Shown one piece after another: positions 33,522 through 43,424 of a stretch of 64,000 nucleotides of DNA. The stretch is taken from the NCBI RefSeq assembly GCF_001512295.1, contig NZ_LNUP01000002.1:1489446-1553445 (forward strand), in the 5' to 3' direction. The DNA comes from Pseudomonas sp. EpS/L25 (lineage in GTDB: Bacteria; Pseudomonadota; Gammaproteobacteria; Pseudomonadales; Pseudomonadaceae). The first letter of the stretch is position 1, and every line of letters starts with the position of its first letter. The translations under genes and the position numbers were made by a program. Below the pieces are notes generated by a model. That model was not told the DNA's origin. It did no database searches and saw only the letters and a program-made list of their open reading frames with translations.

Positions 33522-34190
33522 TCACTCGTCCTCGACGATCAGCACCACCAGATCCTTGGGCCCGTGGGCGCCATAGGCCAGCACCTGCTCGATGTCGGCG
33601 GTCTTGGACGGCCCCGAGATCAGCAGGGCGTTGGTCGGCATGCCGTCCTGCCAGCGGTGCTGTTGCTGCAACTCGTAGAAGTTGTCCACCACGGTGCTGG
33701 CCCGCAGCAGGGCGATGTGCAGCGGGGGCACCAGGCTCATCAGGCGCGGTTCCTGGCGATCCGGCCAGAGCACCAGACTGCCGGTGGCGGCCAGGGCGCC
33801 GAGGGTGCCGGTGAGGCTGGCCGGGGTGTCGTTGAACAGTTCGGCCTTCCACTCCTCTACGGGGCGATCATAGGCCTTCCAGCGCGGCTGGCCGTCGCCC
33901 TGCCAGCGCTCCACCAGGCGCGCACCGTGGGCCGTGCCGGGAGCGATCAATAGCTGATCCAGACCCCGTTCGGCGAGGACGCGCTCGACCAGCGCCGGCC
34001 ATTCCGCCGCGGTGGTCAGGTGGATTTCGGTATGCACCGTCTCCATCAGGGTGCGCAGGCGGGCGACGCGTTCTTCAGGCGGATAGCGCCAGGGTTCGGT
34101 CACCAGGACTTCGTCGAAGGTGTCCGCCAGCGGCTGGGTGCCCTGCAGACTGCCGCGCAGCTTGGCGAGGATGTTGTCGCGGGCGCTCAT
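33522..34190 (-). CDS. lutC: L-lactate utilization protein LutC (LldG)
   Basis: 222 aa LUD-domain protein, the third part of the LutABC L-lactate oxidase complex. Seen: the N-terminal MSARDNILAKLRGSL and the C-terminal LAATGSLVLWP, RLMSLVPPLHIALL, NALLISGPSKTADIEQVLAYGAHGPKDLVVLIVED. The start overlaps the end of lutB by 4 bases. It is the last gene of the lldP-lutA-lutB-lutC operon. Confidence 0.94.
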   Translation of the reverse strand: MSARDNILAKLRGSLQGTQPLADTFDEVLVTEPWRYPPEERVARLRTLMETVHTEIHLTTAAEWPALVERVLAERGLDQLLIAPGTAHGARLVERWQGDGQPRWKAYDRPVEEWKAELFNDTPASLTGTLGALAATGSLVLWPDRQEPRLMSLVPPLHIALLRASTVVDNFYELQQQHRWQDGMPTNALLISGPSKTADIEQVLAYGAHGPKDLVVLIVEDE

Positions 34191-35641
34191 GGGCGTTTCT
34201 CCAGGTGGTCGCGGGCCAGTTCATGCAGCGAGCGCGCTGCCGGTCTGGGCGCGCTGTGGTGCTCCGTCCAGGGGCCGAGCTGGCCGGGGGTGAAGCGGCC
34301 GAAGCGGGTGGCCAGGTAGCTGAAGCCGCGATAGAGCAGCGGCGAGGTGTAGAGATTCTGCCAGGCATGCCAGGTCCAGCGCTCCCGGGCGGAGAACTTG
34401 CTGCCCTGGCCGCGCAGCAGGTACGGCTCGGCATTGGGCGCCTTGACGTTCTCTTCGCGCAGGCGCCGCAAGAGCGCCGGAATCGGGATCTTGACCGGGC
34501 AGACCTCTCCGCAGGCGCCGCACAGCGAAGAGGCGCTGGGATGGTCGGGCGCCCGCTCCAGGCCGACCAGATGCGGGGTGATGATGGCGCCGATGGGGCC
34601 GGGATAGACCTCGCCATAGGCATGGCCGCCGATGCGGGTATAGACCGGGCAGTGGTTCATGCAGGCGCCGCAGCGGATGCAATTGAGGGTCTGGCGCAAT
34701 TCGCTGTCGGCGAAGGCCTGGCTGCGGCCGTTGTCCAGCAGCACCAGGTGCACCTCGCGCGGTCCGTCCAGCTCCTCGGCCTTGCGCGGCCCGGAGATCA
34801 GGTTGACGTAGGTGGTGATCGGCTGGCCCAGGGCCGAACGGGTCAGCAGCGACAGCAGCGGCACCACGTCGCGCAGGTTCTCCACCACCTTTTCGATACC
34901 GGTCACGGCGATGTGCACCGGCGGTACCGTGGTGGACATCCGCCCGTTGCCCTCGTTTTCCACCAGCAGCAGGGTGCCGGTCTCGGCCACCGCGAAGTTG
35001 ACCCCGGAGATGCCGATGTCAGCCTCGAAGAATTTCTGCCGCAGCACTCGCCGACCGGTCTGGATGAGTTCGTCGACGTCGGTGGTGTAGGGCTCGGCGA
35101 GGTGCTCGTGGAAGAGGGTACCCACCTGCTGCCGGTTGAGGTGGATGGCCGGCATGATGATGTGCGACGGCTTCTCGCCGGCGAGCTGGATGATGTACTC
35201 GCCCATGTCGGATTCCAGGCAGTCGATGCCCTGGGCGCCGAGGACGTGGTTCATGTCCATCTCTTCGCTGACCATGGACTTGCCCTTGATCAGCAGTTTG
35301 GCCGCATGGCGCTCGGCGATCCCCTGGACGATGGCATTGGCCTCGGCCGTGGTCTCGGCCCAGTGCACCTGGACGCCGTTGCGCGTCAGGTTGGCCTCCA
35401 GGCGTTCCAGCAGGTCGGGCAACTTGGACAGCGCCCGGGCGCGGATGCGATTGCCCAGCTCGCGCAGCCGCTCGCGCTCGTCGGCATCGCTCATGCTGGC
35501 CAGACGCTTGGTCATCAGCGAATCCATGGCGGTGCGGAAGTTGCGCCTGAGCTGGTCGTCGCCCAGGGCCTGGCGGGCCCGCGTCTTGAAGGGGGGCGCC
35601 TCGCTGACGTCGGTGAGGGGGATCTTCAGCCTCTCGTTCAT
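34187..35641 (-). CDS. lutB: L-lactate utilization iron-sulfur protein LutB (LldF)
   Basis: 484 aa. N-terminal LUD domain (SMVSEEMDMNHVLGAQGIDCLESDMGEYIIQLAGEKPSH) and a C-terminal ferredoxin-like region with two [4Fe-4S] motifs, CIRCGACMNHCPVYTRIGG and CGACGEVCPVKIPIP. It passes electrons from lactate within LutABC. GGAGG precedes the ATG at 35641; a longer open frame is rejected because lutA ends there with a 4-base overlap. Confidence 0.95.
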   Translation of the reverse strand: MNERLKIPLTDVSEAPPFKTRARQALGDDQLRRNFRTAMDSLMTKRLASMSDADERERLRELGNRIRARALSKLPDLLERLEANLTRNGVQVHWAETTAEANAIVQGIAERHAAKLLIKGKSMVSEEMDMNHVLGAQGIDCLESDMGEYIIQLAGEKPSHIIMPAIHLNRQQVGTLFHEHLAEPYTTDVDELIQTGRRVLRQKFFEADIGISGVNFAVAETGTLLLVENEGNGRMSTTVPPVHIAVTGIEKVVENLRDVVPLLSLLTRSALGQPITTYVNLISGPRKAEELDGPREVHLVLLDNGRSQAFADSELRQTLNCIRCGACMNHCPVYTRIGGHAYGEVYPGPIGAIITPHLVGLERAPDHPSASSLCGACGEVCPVKIPIPALLRRLREENVKAPNAEPYLLRGQGSKFSARERWTWHAWQNLYTSPLLYRGFSYLATRFGRFTPGQLGPWTEHHSAPRPAARSLHELARDHLEKRP

Positions 35642-36474
35642 GCGGCACCTCCGATACGGCGCCAGAGAAAGCTCGCCAGGTGTTCGCCACGTAGGGCGGC
35701 GCGCTGCTTTTCCAGGGCGCCGTTGATGTTCATCAGGCAACCGCAGTCGGCGGTGATTACCTGGGCCGCGCCGCTGTCCTGCAGGGCGCGGGTCTTGTCC
35801 GCCACCATGGCGCCGGAAATGTCCGGCATCCGCACCGAGAAGGTGCCGCCGAAACCGCAGCATTCGCTCTCGTGATCATGGTCGACGCGCTCCACGGCCT
35901 GCAGCTGGCCGAGCAGGGCGCGGCCGTGCAGGTGGGTCTGCATCTCGCGGCGGGCGCTGCAGGAGGTGTGCAGCGCCACCTTGGTCGGGGCGCCGCGATC
36001 CTGATAGTCCACCTGGCAGACGTGGAGCAGGAATTCCGCCAGTTCGTAGGTGCGCTCGGCCAGATCCCGTACCTGACGCAGGGTCTCGGGTTCGTCGGCG
36101 AACAGCTCGGCATAGTGATGACGCAGCATCCCGGCACAGGAGCCGGACGGCACCACCACCGGCCAGGGCTCGGCGAACAGCGCCAGCTGGGTACGGGCCA
36201 CGGCGCGGGCTTCCTCGGTGTAGCCCGAGGTGTAGGCGGGCTGGCCGCAGCAACTCTGCGCCTGGGGGAAATGCACGCGGATGCCTTCGCGTTCCAGCAG
36301 GCGGATGCTGTCCATGCCGGCTTCGGGATAGAAGAGGTCCACCACGCAGGTGCCGAACAGATAGACCTGGGTCGGCTTCTGCTGCGGATAGATCCGCGGC
36401 GGCGCCAGGGGTGGCGCGGTGCGGGTGGTGTTGGGGGCGGCGTTGGGGGCGGCGTTGTGGAAGAGGTCGTTCAT
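35638..36474 (-). CDS. lutA: L-lactate utilization Fe-S oxidoreductase LutA (LldE)
   Basis: 278 aa, CCG-domain protein of the GlpC/HdrB type. Two CCG motifs are visible, SCCGQPAYTSGY and ECCGFGGTFSVRMPDIS, which bind a cluster or act in heterodisulfide-like chemistry. The N-terminus is extended by a Asn/Ala/Pro-rich ~35 residues (NAAPNAAPNTTRTAPPLAPP) before VYLFGTCVVDLFYPEAG; a shorter start near VYLFGT is possible but no good one is seen. First of the three lut genes, 73 bases after lldP. Confidence 0.93.
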   Translation of the reverse strand: MNDLFHNAAPNAAPNTTRTAPPLAPPRIYPQQKPTQVYLFGTCVVDLFYPEAGMDSIRLLEREGIRVHFPQAQSCCGQPAYTSGYTEEARAVARTQLALFAEPWPVVVPSGSCAGMLRHHYAELFADEPETLRQVRDLAERTYELAEFLLHVCQVDYQDRGAPTKVALHTSCSARREMQTHLHGRALLGQLQAVERVDHDHESECCGFGGTFSVRMPDISGAMVADKTRALQDSGAAQVITADCGCLMNINGALEKQRAALRGEHLASFLWRRIGGAA

Positions 36475-36547
36475 CAGGCGTCACTCCGGGTTGGCCCGGT
36501 TAGAAGAAAACCGGCGGCGACCGGAGCCGCCGCCGGGAATCGCACGA

Positions 36548-38242
36548 TCAGTGCACCAGCATGCCGGTGAACACATAGGCCTGCGCCAGGGTGATCAACC
36601 CGACCAGCACGGCGAAGCCGATGCTGTGGCGCACGGTGAAACGGAACAGGTCGGATTCCTTGCCCACCATGCCGGTGGCGGCGCAGGCCACGGCGATGGA
36701 CTGCGGCGAGATCATCTTGCCGGTCACGCCACCGGAGCTGTTGGCGGCCACCAGCAGGGTGTCGGAGACGCCGATCTGGTGTGCGGTGGTGGCCTGCAGC
36801 GAGCCGAACAGGGCGTTGGACGAGGTATCCGAACCGGTCAGGAACACCCCCAGCCAACCCAGCAGCGGCGAGAAGAAGGGGAACAGCGCGCCGGTACCGG
36901 CCAGCAGCAGGGCCAGGGTGGTGGACATGCCCGAATAGTTGACGACGAAGGCGAAGGCCAGCACCAGTCCGATGGAGAGGATCGGCTTGCGCAGCTCTAC
37001 CAGGGTTTCCTTGAACACCGCCCAGCCGGTCGACGGCTTGATGCGGAAGATGGCCATGGAAATCAGCGCCGAGAGCAGGATGGCGGTGCCTGAGGCGGAC
37101 AGCAGGTCGAGCTTGTAGACCGCCGGCATGGGCGTCGGGGTGGCCACGATGGGCGCCACCTTGAGCACCAGCTTGTCCAGGTAGGGCACCGGTACGTTGA
37201 TCACCAGGGCATAGAGGGCACCGCCGGTGGCGAACAGCGCCTTGAAGGCCTTGGTGGTCCAGATCGTGACGACCACGGTCAGGATCAGGAACGGCGACCA
37301 GGCCTTGATCACGGTACCCAGGGAATGCTCCGGCGGCAGCCGACCGCCGCTGCCGAAGCCGGTCCCGCCACCCAGCATGGCGGCACCGCCGCCACTGACC
37401 ACGGCAGTGGCGCCCGCGGTGGCCTGCTGCGGCTGGCGCAGCTTGAGGTAGCTGGTGAGGGCGATCATGGCGGCCAGCGACGAGGTGATGTCGGGCAGTT
37501 CCGGGCCGATGAAGTTGGAAGTCAGGTACTGGAATACGGCGAAGGTGCCGCCGCAGATCAGCGCCGGCTTCCAGGTTTCCCGCAGGCCACGCATGCCGTC
37601 CATCATGAACATCAGCCACAGCGGCACCAGCAGCGAGAGCAACGGCAGCTGGCGACCGGTCATGGCGCCGATCTTGAACGCGTCGATGCCGGTCACCTGG
37701 CCGGCGACGATGGTCGGGATGCCCAGGGCACCGAAGGCCACCGGCGCGGTGTTGGCGATCAGGCAGAGCCCGGCCGCCTTCAACGGATTGTGGCCCAGCC
37801 CCACCAGCAACGCGGCGGTGATGGCCACCGGTGCGCCGAAGCCTGCCGCTCCTTCCAGGAAGGCGCCGAAGCAGAAGCCGATCAGCAGCACCTGCAGGCG
37901 CTGGTCATCGGTGATGGACAGCACCGAGCTGCGGATGATGTCGAACTGGCCGCACTTGACCGTCAGCTTGTAGAGGAACACCGCCGTGACGATGATCCAG
38001 GCGATGGGCCAGAGGCCATAGAGGAAACCGTAGCCAGCGGCAGCCAGAGCCTTGTCCACCGGCATGTGGTAGACGAACAAGGCGATGACCAGGGCGATCG
38101 CCAGGGTCAGGGCGCCTGCTACGTGCCCCTTGAGCCTGAGAGCGGCGAGGGCGACGAAGAAGAACAGGATCGGCAGGGCAGCGACGAAGGCCGAAAGGCC
38201 CAGGCTGCCAAGGGGGAGATAGAGCTGTTGCCAGGTTTCCAT
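36548..38242 (-). CDS. lldP: L-lactate permease
   Basis: 564 aa with about 12-13 membrane helices, inner-membrane lactate/H+ symporter of the LctP family. Signature blocks: [51 protein letters not shown] and the C-terminal [17 protein letters not shown] and [31 protein letters not shown] precedes the ATG. It is the first gene of the operon, next to the LldR-type operator and divergent to lldR. No lldD or dld dehydrogenase follows, so LutABC is the oxidase here. Confidence 0.96.
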   Translation of the reverse strand: METWQQLYLPLGSLGLSAFVAALPILFFFVALAALRLKGHVAGALTLAIALVIALFVYHMPVDKALAAAGYGFLYGLWPIAWIIVTAVFLYKLTVKCGQFDIIRSSVLSITDDQRLQVLLIGFCFGAFLEGAAGFGAPVAITAALLVGLGHNPLKAAGLCLIANTAPVAFGALGIPTIVAGQVTGIDAFKIGAMTGRQLPLLSLLVPLWLMFMMDGMRGLRETWKPALICGGTFAVFQYLTSNFIGPELPDITSSLAAMIALTSYLKLRQPQQATAGATAVVSGGGAAMLGGGTGFGSGGRLPPEHSLGTVIKAWSPFLILTVVVTIWTTKAFKALFATGGALYALVINVPVPYLDKLVLKVAPIVATPTPMPAVYKLDLLSASGTAILLSALISMAIFRIKPSTGWAVFKETLVELRKPILSIGLVLAFAFVVNYSGMSTTLALLLAGTGALFPFFSPLLGWLGVFLTGSDTSSNALFGSLQATTAHQIGVSDTLLVAANSSGGVTGKMISPQSIAVACAATGMVGKESDLFRFTVRHSIGFAVLVGLITLAQAYVFTGMLVH

Positions 38243-38313
38243 CGGGTGCTCCTTGATTGTTTTTGTAGGGAGGCGGCAGGACGGGGTTGCACGGCATCGC
38301 GACCTGTGACAAA

Positions 38314-38330
38314 AATTGGTAAGACCAATT
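38314..38330. promoter_or_regulatory. LldR operator between lldP and lldR
   Basis: AATTGGTAAGACCAATT is a palindrome with TTGGT/ACCAA half-sites around a three-base centre. It matches the known LldR/PdhR-type FadR-family operator as I recall it. It lies 72 bases upstream of lldP, on the side away from lldR. Confidence 0.85.
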
Positions 38331-38462
38331 TACAAGGGCGACTTCACGCACGTTAAGCGGGGTCTTTCCCGCTGTCAAACAACTTGCCGTGCGACTTTCG
38401 TCGGCCAGCTTTTCCAGCTGGCGAGCGTCCTCTACCGCTTTGCGGATTTCCCGAGGTTTTTC

Positions 38463-39230
38463 ATGGGTTTCGAACCGGTCAAGCAACGTCGTCTGTCGGA
38501 CGACATCGTCAAGCACCTGGAAGCGCTGATCGCCGAAGGATCACTGCGGCCGGGCGAGCGCCTGCCGGCCGAACGTGCCCTGGCCGAGCGCTTCGGGGTA
38601 TCGCGACCGTCGCTGCGGGAAGCGATCCAGAAACTGGTGGCGCGCGGACTGCTGATCAGTCGGCAGGGCGGGGGCACCTATGTCACACAGGCGCTGAACA
38701 GCGCCTTCACCGATCCGCTGCTGCCGCTGCTGGAAAGTCGCGAGGAGACCCGGCGTGATCTGCTGGAGTTTCGCCATACCCTGGAAAGTGCCTGCGCCTA
38801 TTACGCCGCGCAGCGCGCCACCGAACCGGATCTGGCGCGGCTGAAGCTGGCCTGGGAACGCCTGGAGGACTGCTATCGCCGACGCGAGACCATCAGTCGG
38901 GAAGAGGAAGGGGAGGCCGATGCGGCCTTTCACCTGGCCATCGCCGAGGCCAGTCACAATGCCGTCTATCTACACAGTATCCGCAGTCTCTTCGAGCTGC
39001 TCCGGCACCACATGGTGACCAATATCGGTGGCATGCACGCCCAGCGTGGCGAAACCCGCGAGCGGTTGCTGGAACAGCATCGGGCGCTCTACGCAGCCAT
39101 CGTCGATGGACGCGCCGAGGCGGCACGGGAGGCGGCCAATCGGCATCTTGCCTATGTGCAGGAAGTACTGGTGGAGGCGGGCGCGGTGGCTCATCGGTTG
39201 GCACGCGCTAGGCGCCGCGATGAGTTTTAG
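38463..39230 (+). CDS. lldR: FadR-family lactate-responsive regulator LldR
   Basis: 255 aa. N-terminal winged HTH of the GntR/FadR group (IVKHLEALIAEGSLRPGERLPAERALAERFGVSRPSLREAIQKLVARGLL) and an FCD effector domain with metal/ligand histidines in DAAFHLAIAEASHN, LLRHHM and HRALYAAI. It represses lldP-lut until lactate binds. ATG 38463 has GAGG six bases upstream. It is divergent to lldP with the operator in between, an arrangement conserved in Pseudomonas. Confidence 0.93.
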   Translation: MGFEPVKQRRLSDDIVKHLEALIAEGSLRPGERLPAERALAERFGVSRPSLREAIQKLVARGLLISRQGGGTYVTQALNSAFTDPLLPLLESREETRRDLLEFRHTLESACAYYAAQRATEPDLARLKLAWERLEDCYRRRETISREEEGEADAAFHLAIAEASHNAVYLHSIRSLFELLRHHMVTNIGGMHAQRGETRERLLEQHRALYAAIVDGRAEAAREAANRHLAYVQEVLVEAGAVAHRLARARRRDEF

Positions 39231-39284
39231 AATCAATTAGAAACAATATCGTTTTGATATCGCTAATTTATTTTCGTGGTGTCC

Positions 39285-39312
39285 TAAAGTTTTTGCCGTC
39301 AAGCCGTGATAA
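39285..39312 (+). promoter_or_regulatory. Possible sigma-28 promoter of the che operon
   Basis: TAAA (39285-39288), 16 bases, then CGTGATAA (39305-39312). The ATAA part and TAAA fit the sigma-28 pattern but spacing is one base long and the GCC part is poor. It would favour a translation start after 39320. Confidence 0.4.
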
Positions 39313-39359
39313 CCCGGTCACACTACCTCGCTTTTGCGCGTCTAGACCGGTACTTGACA

Positions 39360-40532
39360 GTGGCCATACATAGATCAGACATCATAGTTCCTCCCTTCCT
39401 ACTGACGCCAGTCATTCTGGGTGCAACGTCGGTGTGCTCGCTTTTCGGCGTCGCCGGTCTCTCTACCACGACCCTTACCCTCGGCGGCGTCCAGGTCGCC
39501 CTCGCGGCAGGAGCGGCCGTCTGGCAACACCGGCGCGCCGCCACCCTGCAGGCTGAGCTGGAGGCTGCCCAGGCCGCAGGCCAGGAACTCAGCCTGGCGC
39601 GCGACGAGGCCCTGGAGAATCTGTGTGTCGCCGTCCTTCCCGTGTGGTCCGAACAGATCGAGGCCGCGCGCGCTCACACCGAACAGGAAATCGTCAGCCT
39701 GACCAGCCGCTTCGCCGAGCTGGCCGGCCGCATCGAGAACGTGGCGGGCAACGACCAGGGCGGCGGCGATCGCCTGGTGAACCTGATGGCCGCCAGTCAG
39801 AACCAGCTGGACGGCATCCTGCAGTCCTTGCGCGAAGCGCTCTCCAGCAAAGGCGCACTGCTCAACGAGGTCAACGGCCTGGCCTCGCTCACCGAGCAGC
39901 TCAAGAGCATGGCCAAGGACGTCGGCGACGTGGCGCGCCAGACCAACCTGTTGGCGCTCAACGCCGCCATCGAAGCGGCGCGCGCCGGTGAGGCCGGTCG
40001 CGGCTTCGCCGTGGTCGCCGACGAGGTGCGCAAGCTCTCCACCCTGTCCGGCGATACCGGCCAGAAGATCGGCGAGACCGTGGAAACCGTCAACGGCGCC
40101 ATCGCGCGCACCCTGGAGCTGTCGCAGCGCCACGCTGAACGCGATACCGGCACCCTGAACCAGTCCGGCGAGACTATCGAGCAGGTCATCGGGGCTTTTG
40201 GGGGCACCACCCGCGAGGTGGTCGAGCGCAGCGATGCCCTGGCGGAAAACGCCTCGGCCGTCGGCGGCGCCATCGCCGAGGTACTGGTCGCCCTGCAGTT
40301 CCAGGATCGGGTCAGCCAGATGCTCGGTCACGTGCGTGACGACCAGGCTCGCCTCGAGCGCTTGGTCGCCGAGCGACGCGCCCTGGCGGCCAGCGGTCAG
40401 GCGCTGCCCCCCTTGGATACCAAGGCCTGGCTCGCCGAGCTGGCCCGCACCTACACCATGGCCGAGCAGGTCGCCGTACACCACGGCAAACGTGCTGCCG
40501 CCCCCGCCGAATCCGATATCACCTTCTTCTGA
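39360..40532 (+). CDS. Membrane-anchored chemoreceptor, short form
   Basis: About 390 aa. Two N-terminal membrane helices ([21 protein letters not shown] and [19 protein letters not shown]) with almost no periplasmic loop, then a long helical cytoplasmic part with the signalling tip [37 protein letters not shown]. The C-terminus carries [20 protein letters not shown], seen in diguanylate-cyclase-linked and other receptors without ligand domains. It probably senses a membrane or internal signal. It is the first gene of the che operon, 14 bases before cheY. The start is unsure: GTG 39306, GTG 39360 or later; 39306 would lie inside the possible promoter. Confidence 0.82.
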   Translation: MAIHRSDIIVPPFLLTPVILGATSVCSLFGVAGLSTTTLTLGGVQVALAAGAAVWQHRRAATLQAELEAAQAAGQELSLARDEALENLCVAVLPVWSEQIEAARAHTEQEIVSLTSRFAELAGRIENVAGNDQGGGDRLVNLMAASQNQLDGILQSLREALSSKGALLNEVNGLASLTEQLKSMAKDVGDVARQTNLLALNAAIEAARAGEAGRGFAVVADEVRKLSTLSGDTGQKIGETVETVNGAIARTLELSQRHAERDTGTLNQSGETIEQVIGAFGGTTREVVERSDALAENASAVGGAIAEVLVALQFQDRVSQMLGHVRDDQARLERLVAERRALAASGQALPPLDTKAWLAELARTYTMAEQVAVHHGKRAAAPAESDITFF

Positions 40533-40546
40533 CAGGACGTTCTGCC

Positions 40547-40918
40547 ATGAGCAACAAAACCATTCTGATCGTCGACGACTCCATCTCCATCCGCCAGGTG
40601 GTCGCCATGACCCTCAAGGGCGCCGGTTATGACGTCATCGAAGGCTGTGACGGCCGCGACGCCCTCACCAAGCTGGATGGCCGCAAGATCCACCTGATCA
40701 TCAGCGACGTGAACATGCCCAACATGGATGGCATCACCTTCGTCACCGCGGCCAAGAAGCTGCCGGCCTACAAGTTCACCCCGGTGATCATGCTGACCAC
40801 CGAATCCGACGCCACCAAGAAGGCCGCCGGCCAGGCCGCCGGGGCCAAGGCTTGGATGGTCAAGCCGTTCCAGCCAGCACAGATGCTGGCGGCGGTCTCC
40901 AAACTGATCATGCCCTGA
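40547..40918 (+). CDS. cheY: CheY-type response regulator
   Basis: 123 aa, single receiver domain. Acidic pair D10-D11 in LIVDDSISIRQ, phosphoacceptor D54 in IISDVNMPNMDGI, the Thr in MLTTES and the Lys in WMVKPFQP. It would be phosphorylated by the CheA of this operon. Whether its target is the flagellar motor or another output is not visible; no CheZ phosphatase gene is present. Confidence 0.95.
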   Translation: MSNKTILIVDDSISIRQVVAMTLKGAGYDVIEGCDGRDALTKLDGRKIHLIISDVNMPNMDGITFVTAAKKLPAYKFTPVIMLTTESDATKKAAGQAAGAKAWMVKPFQPAQMLAAVSKLIMP

Positions 40919-40937
40919 TAGCCCGCGGAGGCTGCCC

Positions 40938-41243
40938 ATGAACGACGTCGTTCGCACTCGCTTACCCCTCTCCGGGCCCCTGACCATCTACACCGCGGCG
41001 GACAGCAAGCCGCTGCTGATGGAGCCCCTGGCGGCCGGCGTTACCCTGGCACTTGAGCTGGCCGAGGTCGACGAGTTCGATTCGGCTGGCTTGCAGCTGC
41101 TCCTGCTGGCCCAGCGCGAAGCACGCAGCCTGGGCGGCGCTCTGGAACTGGTCGACCCCAGCCCGGCGATCACCGAATTGCTGGAGTTGGCGGGTCTCAC
41201 CGAATTCTTCATGCCCATCCCGACCCAGGAGGTGGCCGCATGA
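40938..41243 (+). CDS. STAS-domain protein (anti-sigma-antagonist fold)
   Basis: 101 aa. The STAS phosphoserine motif is EVDEFDSAGLQLLLLAQREA, with the candidate Ser49, followed by LELVDPSPAITELLELAGLTEFF. In SpoIIAA-type systems a serine kinase phosphorylates this site, but no such kinase is in the operon. STAS proteins appear in some chemosensory clusters with unclear roles. GGAGG precedes the ATG. The last 4 bases overlap cheA, so the two are probably translated together. Confidence 0.9.
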   Translation: MNDVVRTRLPLSGPLTIYTAADSKPLLMEPLAAGVTLALELAEVDEFDSAGLQLLLLAQREARSLGGALELVDPSPAITELLELAGLTEFFMPIPTQEVAA

Positions 41244-43411
41244 ACATGGACGAGATTCTCAAGACCTTCATCGCCGAGAGCGAGGAACTGCTGGTGCAGA
41301 TGGAGGCGGCCCTGCTGCAGATCGAGCAGGCGCCGGAAGACATGGAGCTGATCAATGCCATCTTCCGCGCGGCCCACACCATCAAGGGCTCGGCGGGGCT
41401 GTTCGGCCTGGACCATGTCGTCGCCTTCACCCATGTCGCCGAGAGCGTGCTCGACCGCATCCGCGGTGGCGAGCTGGCCTTCGACGAAACCCTGTCCGCC
41501 CTGTTCCTGGAAGTCTGCGATCACCTCAACGGCCTGATCGCCCTGGTGGACTCCGGCAGCGCTCCCGAAGCCGACTTCCAGGCTGCGGGCGCGGCCCTGG
41601 TGCAGCGGCTGGAGCACTACCTCACCCCGAGCGCTAAGGCCAGCGGCCCGGCCGTTGCGACCCGCGCGCCCATCCTCGCCACCGACGGTGTCGCCGCCGG
41701 CCACTGGCACCTGTCGCTGCGCTTCGGGCCGGACATGCTGCGTAACGGCATGGACCCCCTGGCCTTCGTCCGCTACCTCAACAGCTTCGGGCGCATCGTC
41801 AACATCGTCACCCTGACCGACGCCATCCCGGCCGCCGCCGAGATGGACCCGGAGACCTGCTACCTGGGCTTCGAAGTGGCCTTCGACAGCGACGCCGACA
41901 AGGAAACCATCGAAGGCGCCTTCGAGTTCGTCCGCGAAGACAGTGACATTCGCATCCTGCCGCCGCACAGCCGCAGCAGCGATTATTGCAAGCTGATCGA
42001 AGAGCTGCCCGAGGAAGACCTGCGCCTGGGCGAGATCCTGGTGCGTTGCGGCACCCTGACCGCCCACGAGCTGGACGAGGTGCTGCGCCGCCAGGCCGAT
42101 CCGGCGCTGCCCCGGCAGCCCATCGGCGAGGTGCTGGTGGAGGCCAATCTGGTCAACCCCCCGGTGGTGGACGCAGCGCTGGACAAGCAGCGCAAGGTCA
42201 AGGAACAGCGCAATGCGCCCGCGGGCGATGGCCAACTGATCCGCATCGATGCGACCAAGCTCGACCAGCTCATCGATCTGATCGGCGAGCTCATCATCGC
42301 TGGTGCCGGCACCCAGCTCATCGCCCAGCAGAGCGGCCTGGCCGAACTGGTGGAATCCACCGGCGTGCTGTCGCGGCTGGTCGAGGAGGTACGAGACACC
42401 GCCCTGACCCTGCGCATGGTCCAGATCGGCACCACCTTCAACCGCTTCCAGCGAGTGGTGCGCGACGTCTCCAAGGAGATCGGTAAGGACATCGCCCTGC
42501 GTATCAGCGGCGGCGACACCGAACTGGACAAGACCGTGGTGGAGAAGATCGGCGATCCGCTGACCCACCTGATCCGCAACGCCATGGACCACGGCATCGA
42601 ATCCGCCGAGTTGCGCCTGGCGCGCGGCAAACCGGCCCAGGGCACCGTGGGCCTGAACGCCTATCACGAGTCGAGCAGCATCGTCATCGAAGTCACCGAC
42701 GACGGTGGCGGTCTGTCCCGCGAGCGCATCCTGCGCAAGGCCACCGAGCGTGGCCTGATCGCCGAGGGCCAGGTGCTGGCGGACCGCGATATCTTCAACC
42801 TCATCTTCGAGCCCGGCTTCTCCACCGCCGAGCAGATCAGCAACCTGTCCGGCCGTGGCGTTGGCATGGACGTGGTCAAGCGCAACATCACCGCCCTGCG
42901 CGGCAGCGTCGATCTCACCAGCGAGGAAGGTCGGGGGACCACCGTCACCATCCGCCTGCCGCTGACCCTGGCGATCATCGATGGCTTCCTCATCGGTGTC
43001 GGCAATGCCACCTACGTGGTGCCCCTGGATGCGGTGGAGGAGTGCATCGAACTCACCGACGCCACGGGTGCCCAGGGCCGCGGCAACGATTACCTCGACC
43101 TGCGTGGCGAGGTCCTCCCGGTATTGCGCCTGCGCCAGCTGTTCGCCGTCGAGCAGGCACCGCCGCGGCGCCAGAATGTGGTGGTGGTGAACTACGCCGG
43201 TCGCCGCGCCGGCCTGGTGGTGGACCAGTTGCTCGGCGAATTCCAGACCGTCATCAAACCCCTGGGGCCGCTGTTCGGCCACAACCGGAGCCTCGGTGGC
43301 TTCACCATCCTCGGCAGCGGTGCCGTGGCCCTGATCCTGAGCGTTCCCGGGCTGATCGGCCAGGTCTCCCAGGGTACCTCCCGCGCCGCCGCAGCGGCCG
43401 CACTTTCCTGA
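41240..43411 (+). CDS. cheA: Chemotaxis histidine kinase CheA
   Basis: 723 aa. HPt domain with the phospho-His46 in [12 protein letters not shown], a second region (about 155-250) with P2-like strands ([29 protein letters not shown]), then two GEILV-type helical motifs ([49 protein letters not shown]), dimerisation helices, the ATP domain ([46 protein letters not shown]) and a CheW-like C-terminus ([21 protein letters not shown]). Two CheW and three long receptors follow. It phosphorylates the adjacent CheY and CheB. Confidence 0.96.
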   Translation: MNMDEILKTFIAESEELLVQMEAALLQIEQAPEDMELINAIFRAAHTIKGSAGLFGLDHVVAFTHVAESVLDRIRGGELAFDETLSALFLEVCDHLNGLIALVDSGSAPEADFQAAGAALVQRLEHYLTPSAKASGPAVATRAPILATDGVAAGHWHLSLRFGPDMLRNGMDPLAFVRYLNSFGRIVNIVTLTDAIPAAAEMDPETCYLGFEVAFDSDADKETIEGAFEFVREDSDIRILPPHSRSSDYCKLIEELPEEDLRLGEILVRCGTLTAHELDEVLRRQADPALPRQPIGEVLVEANLVNPPVVDAALDKQRKVKEQRNAPAGDGQLIRIDATKLDQLIDLIGELIIAGAGTQLIAQQSGLAELVESTGVLSRLVEEVRDTALTLRMVQIGTTFNRFQRVVRDVSKEIGKDIALRISGGDTELDKTVVEKIGDPLTHLIRNAMDHGIESAELRLARGKPAQGTVGLNAYHESSSIVIEVTDDGGGLSRERILRKATERGLIAEGQVLADRDIFNLIFEPGFSTAEQISNLSGRGVGMDVVKRNITALRGSVDLTSEEGRGTTVTIRLPLTLAIIDGFLIGVGNATYVVPLDAVEECIELTDATGAQGRGNDYLDLRGEVLPVLRLRQLFAVEQAPPRRQNVVVVNYAGRRAGLVVDQLLGEFQTVIKPLGPLFGHNRSLGGFTILGSGAVALILSVPGLIGQVSQGTSRAAAAAALS

Positions 43412-43424
43412 AAGGACCTCTACC

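Noticed and set aside
39306..39359. GTG 39306 as the start of the first receptor of the che operon
   Set aside because: It lies within the possible sigma-28 -10 box and has no ribosome site; kept only as an alternative.
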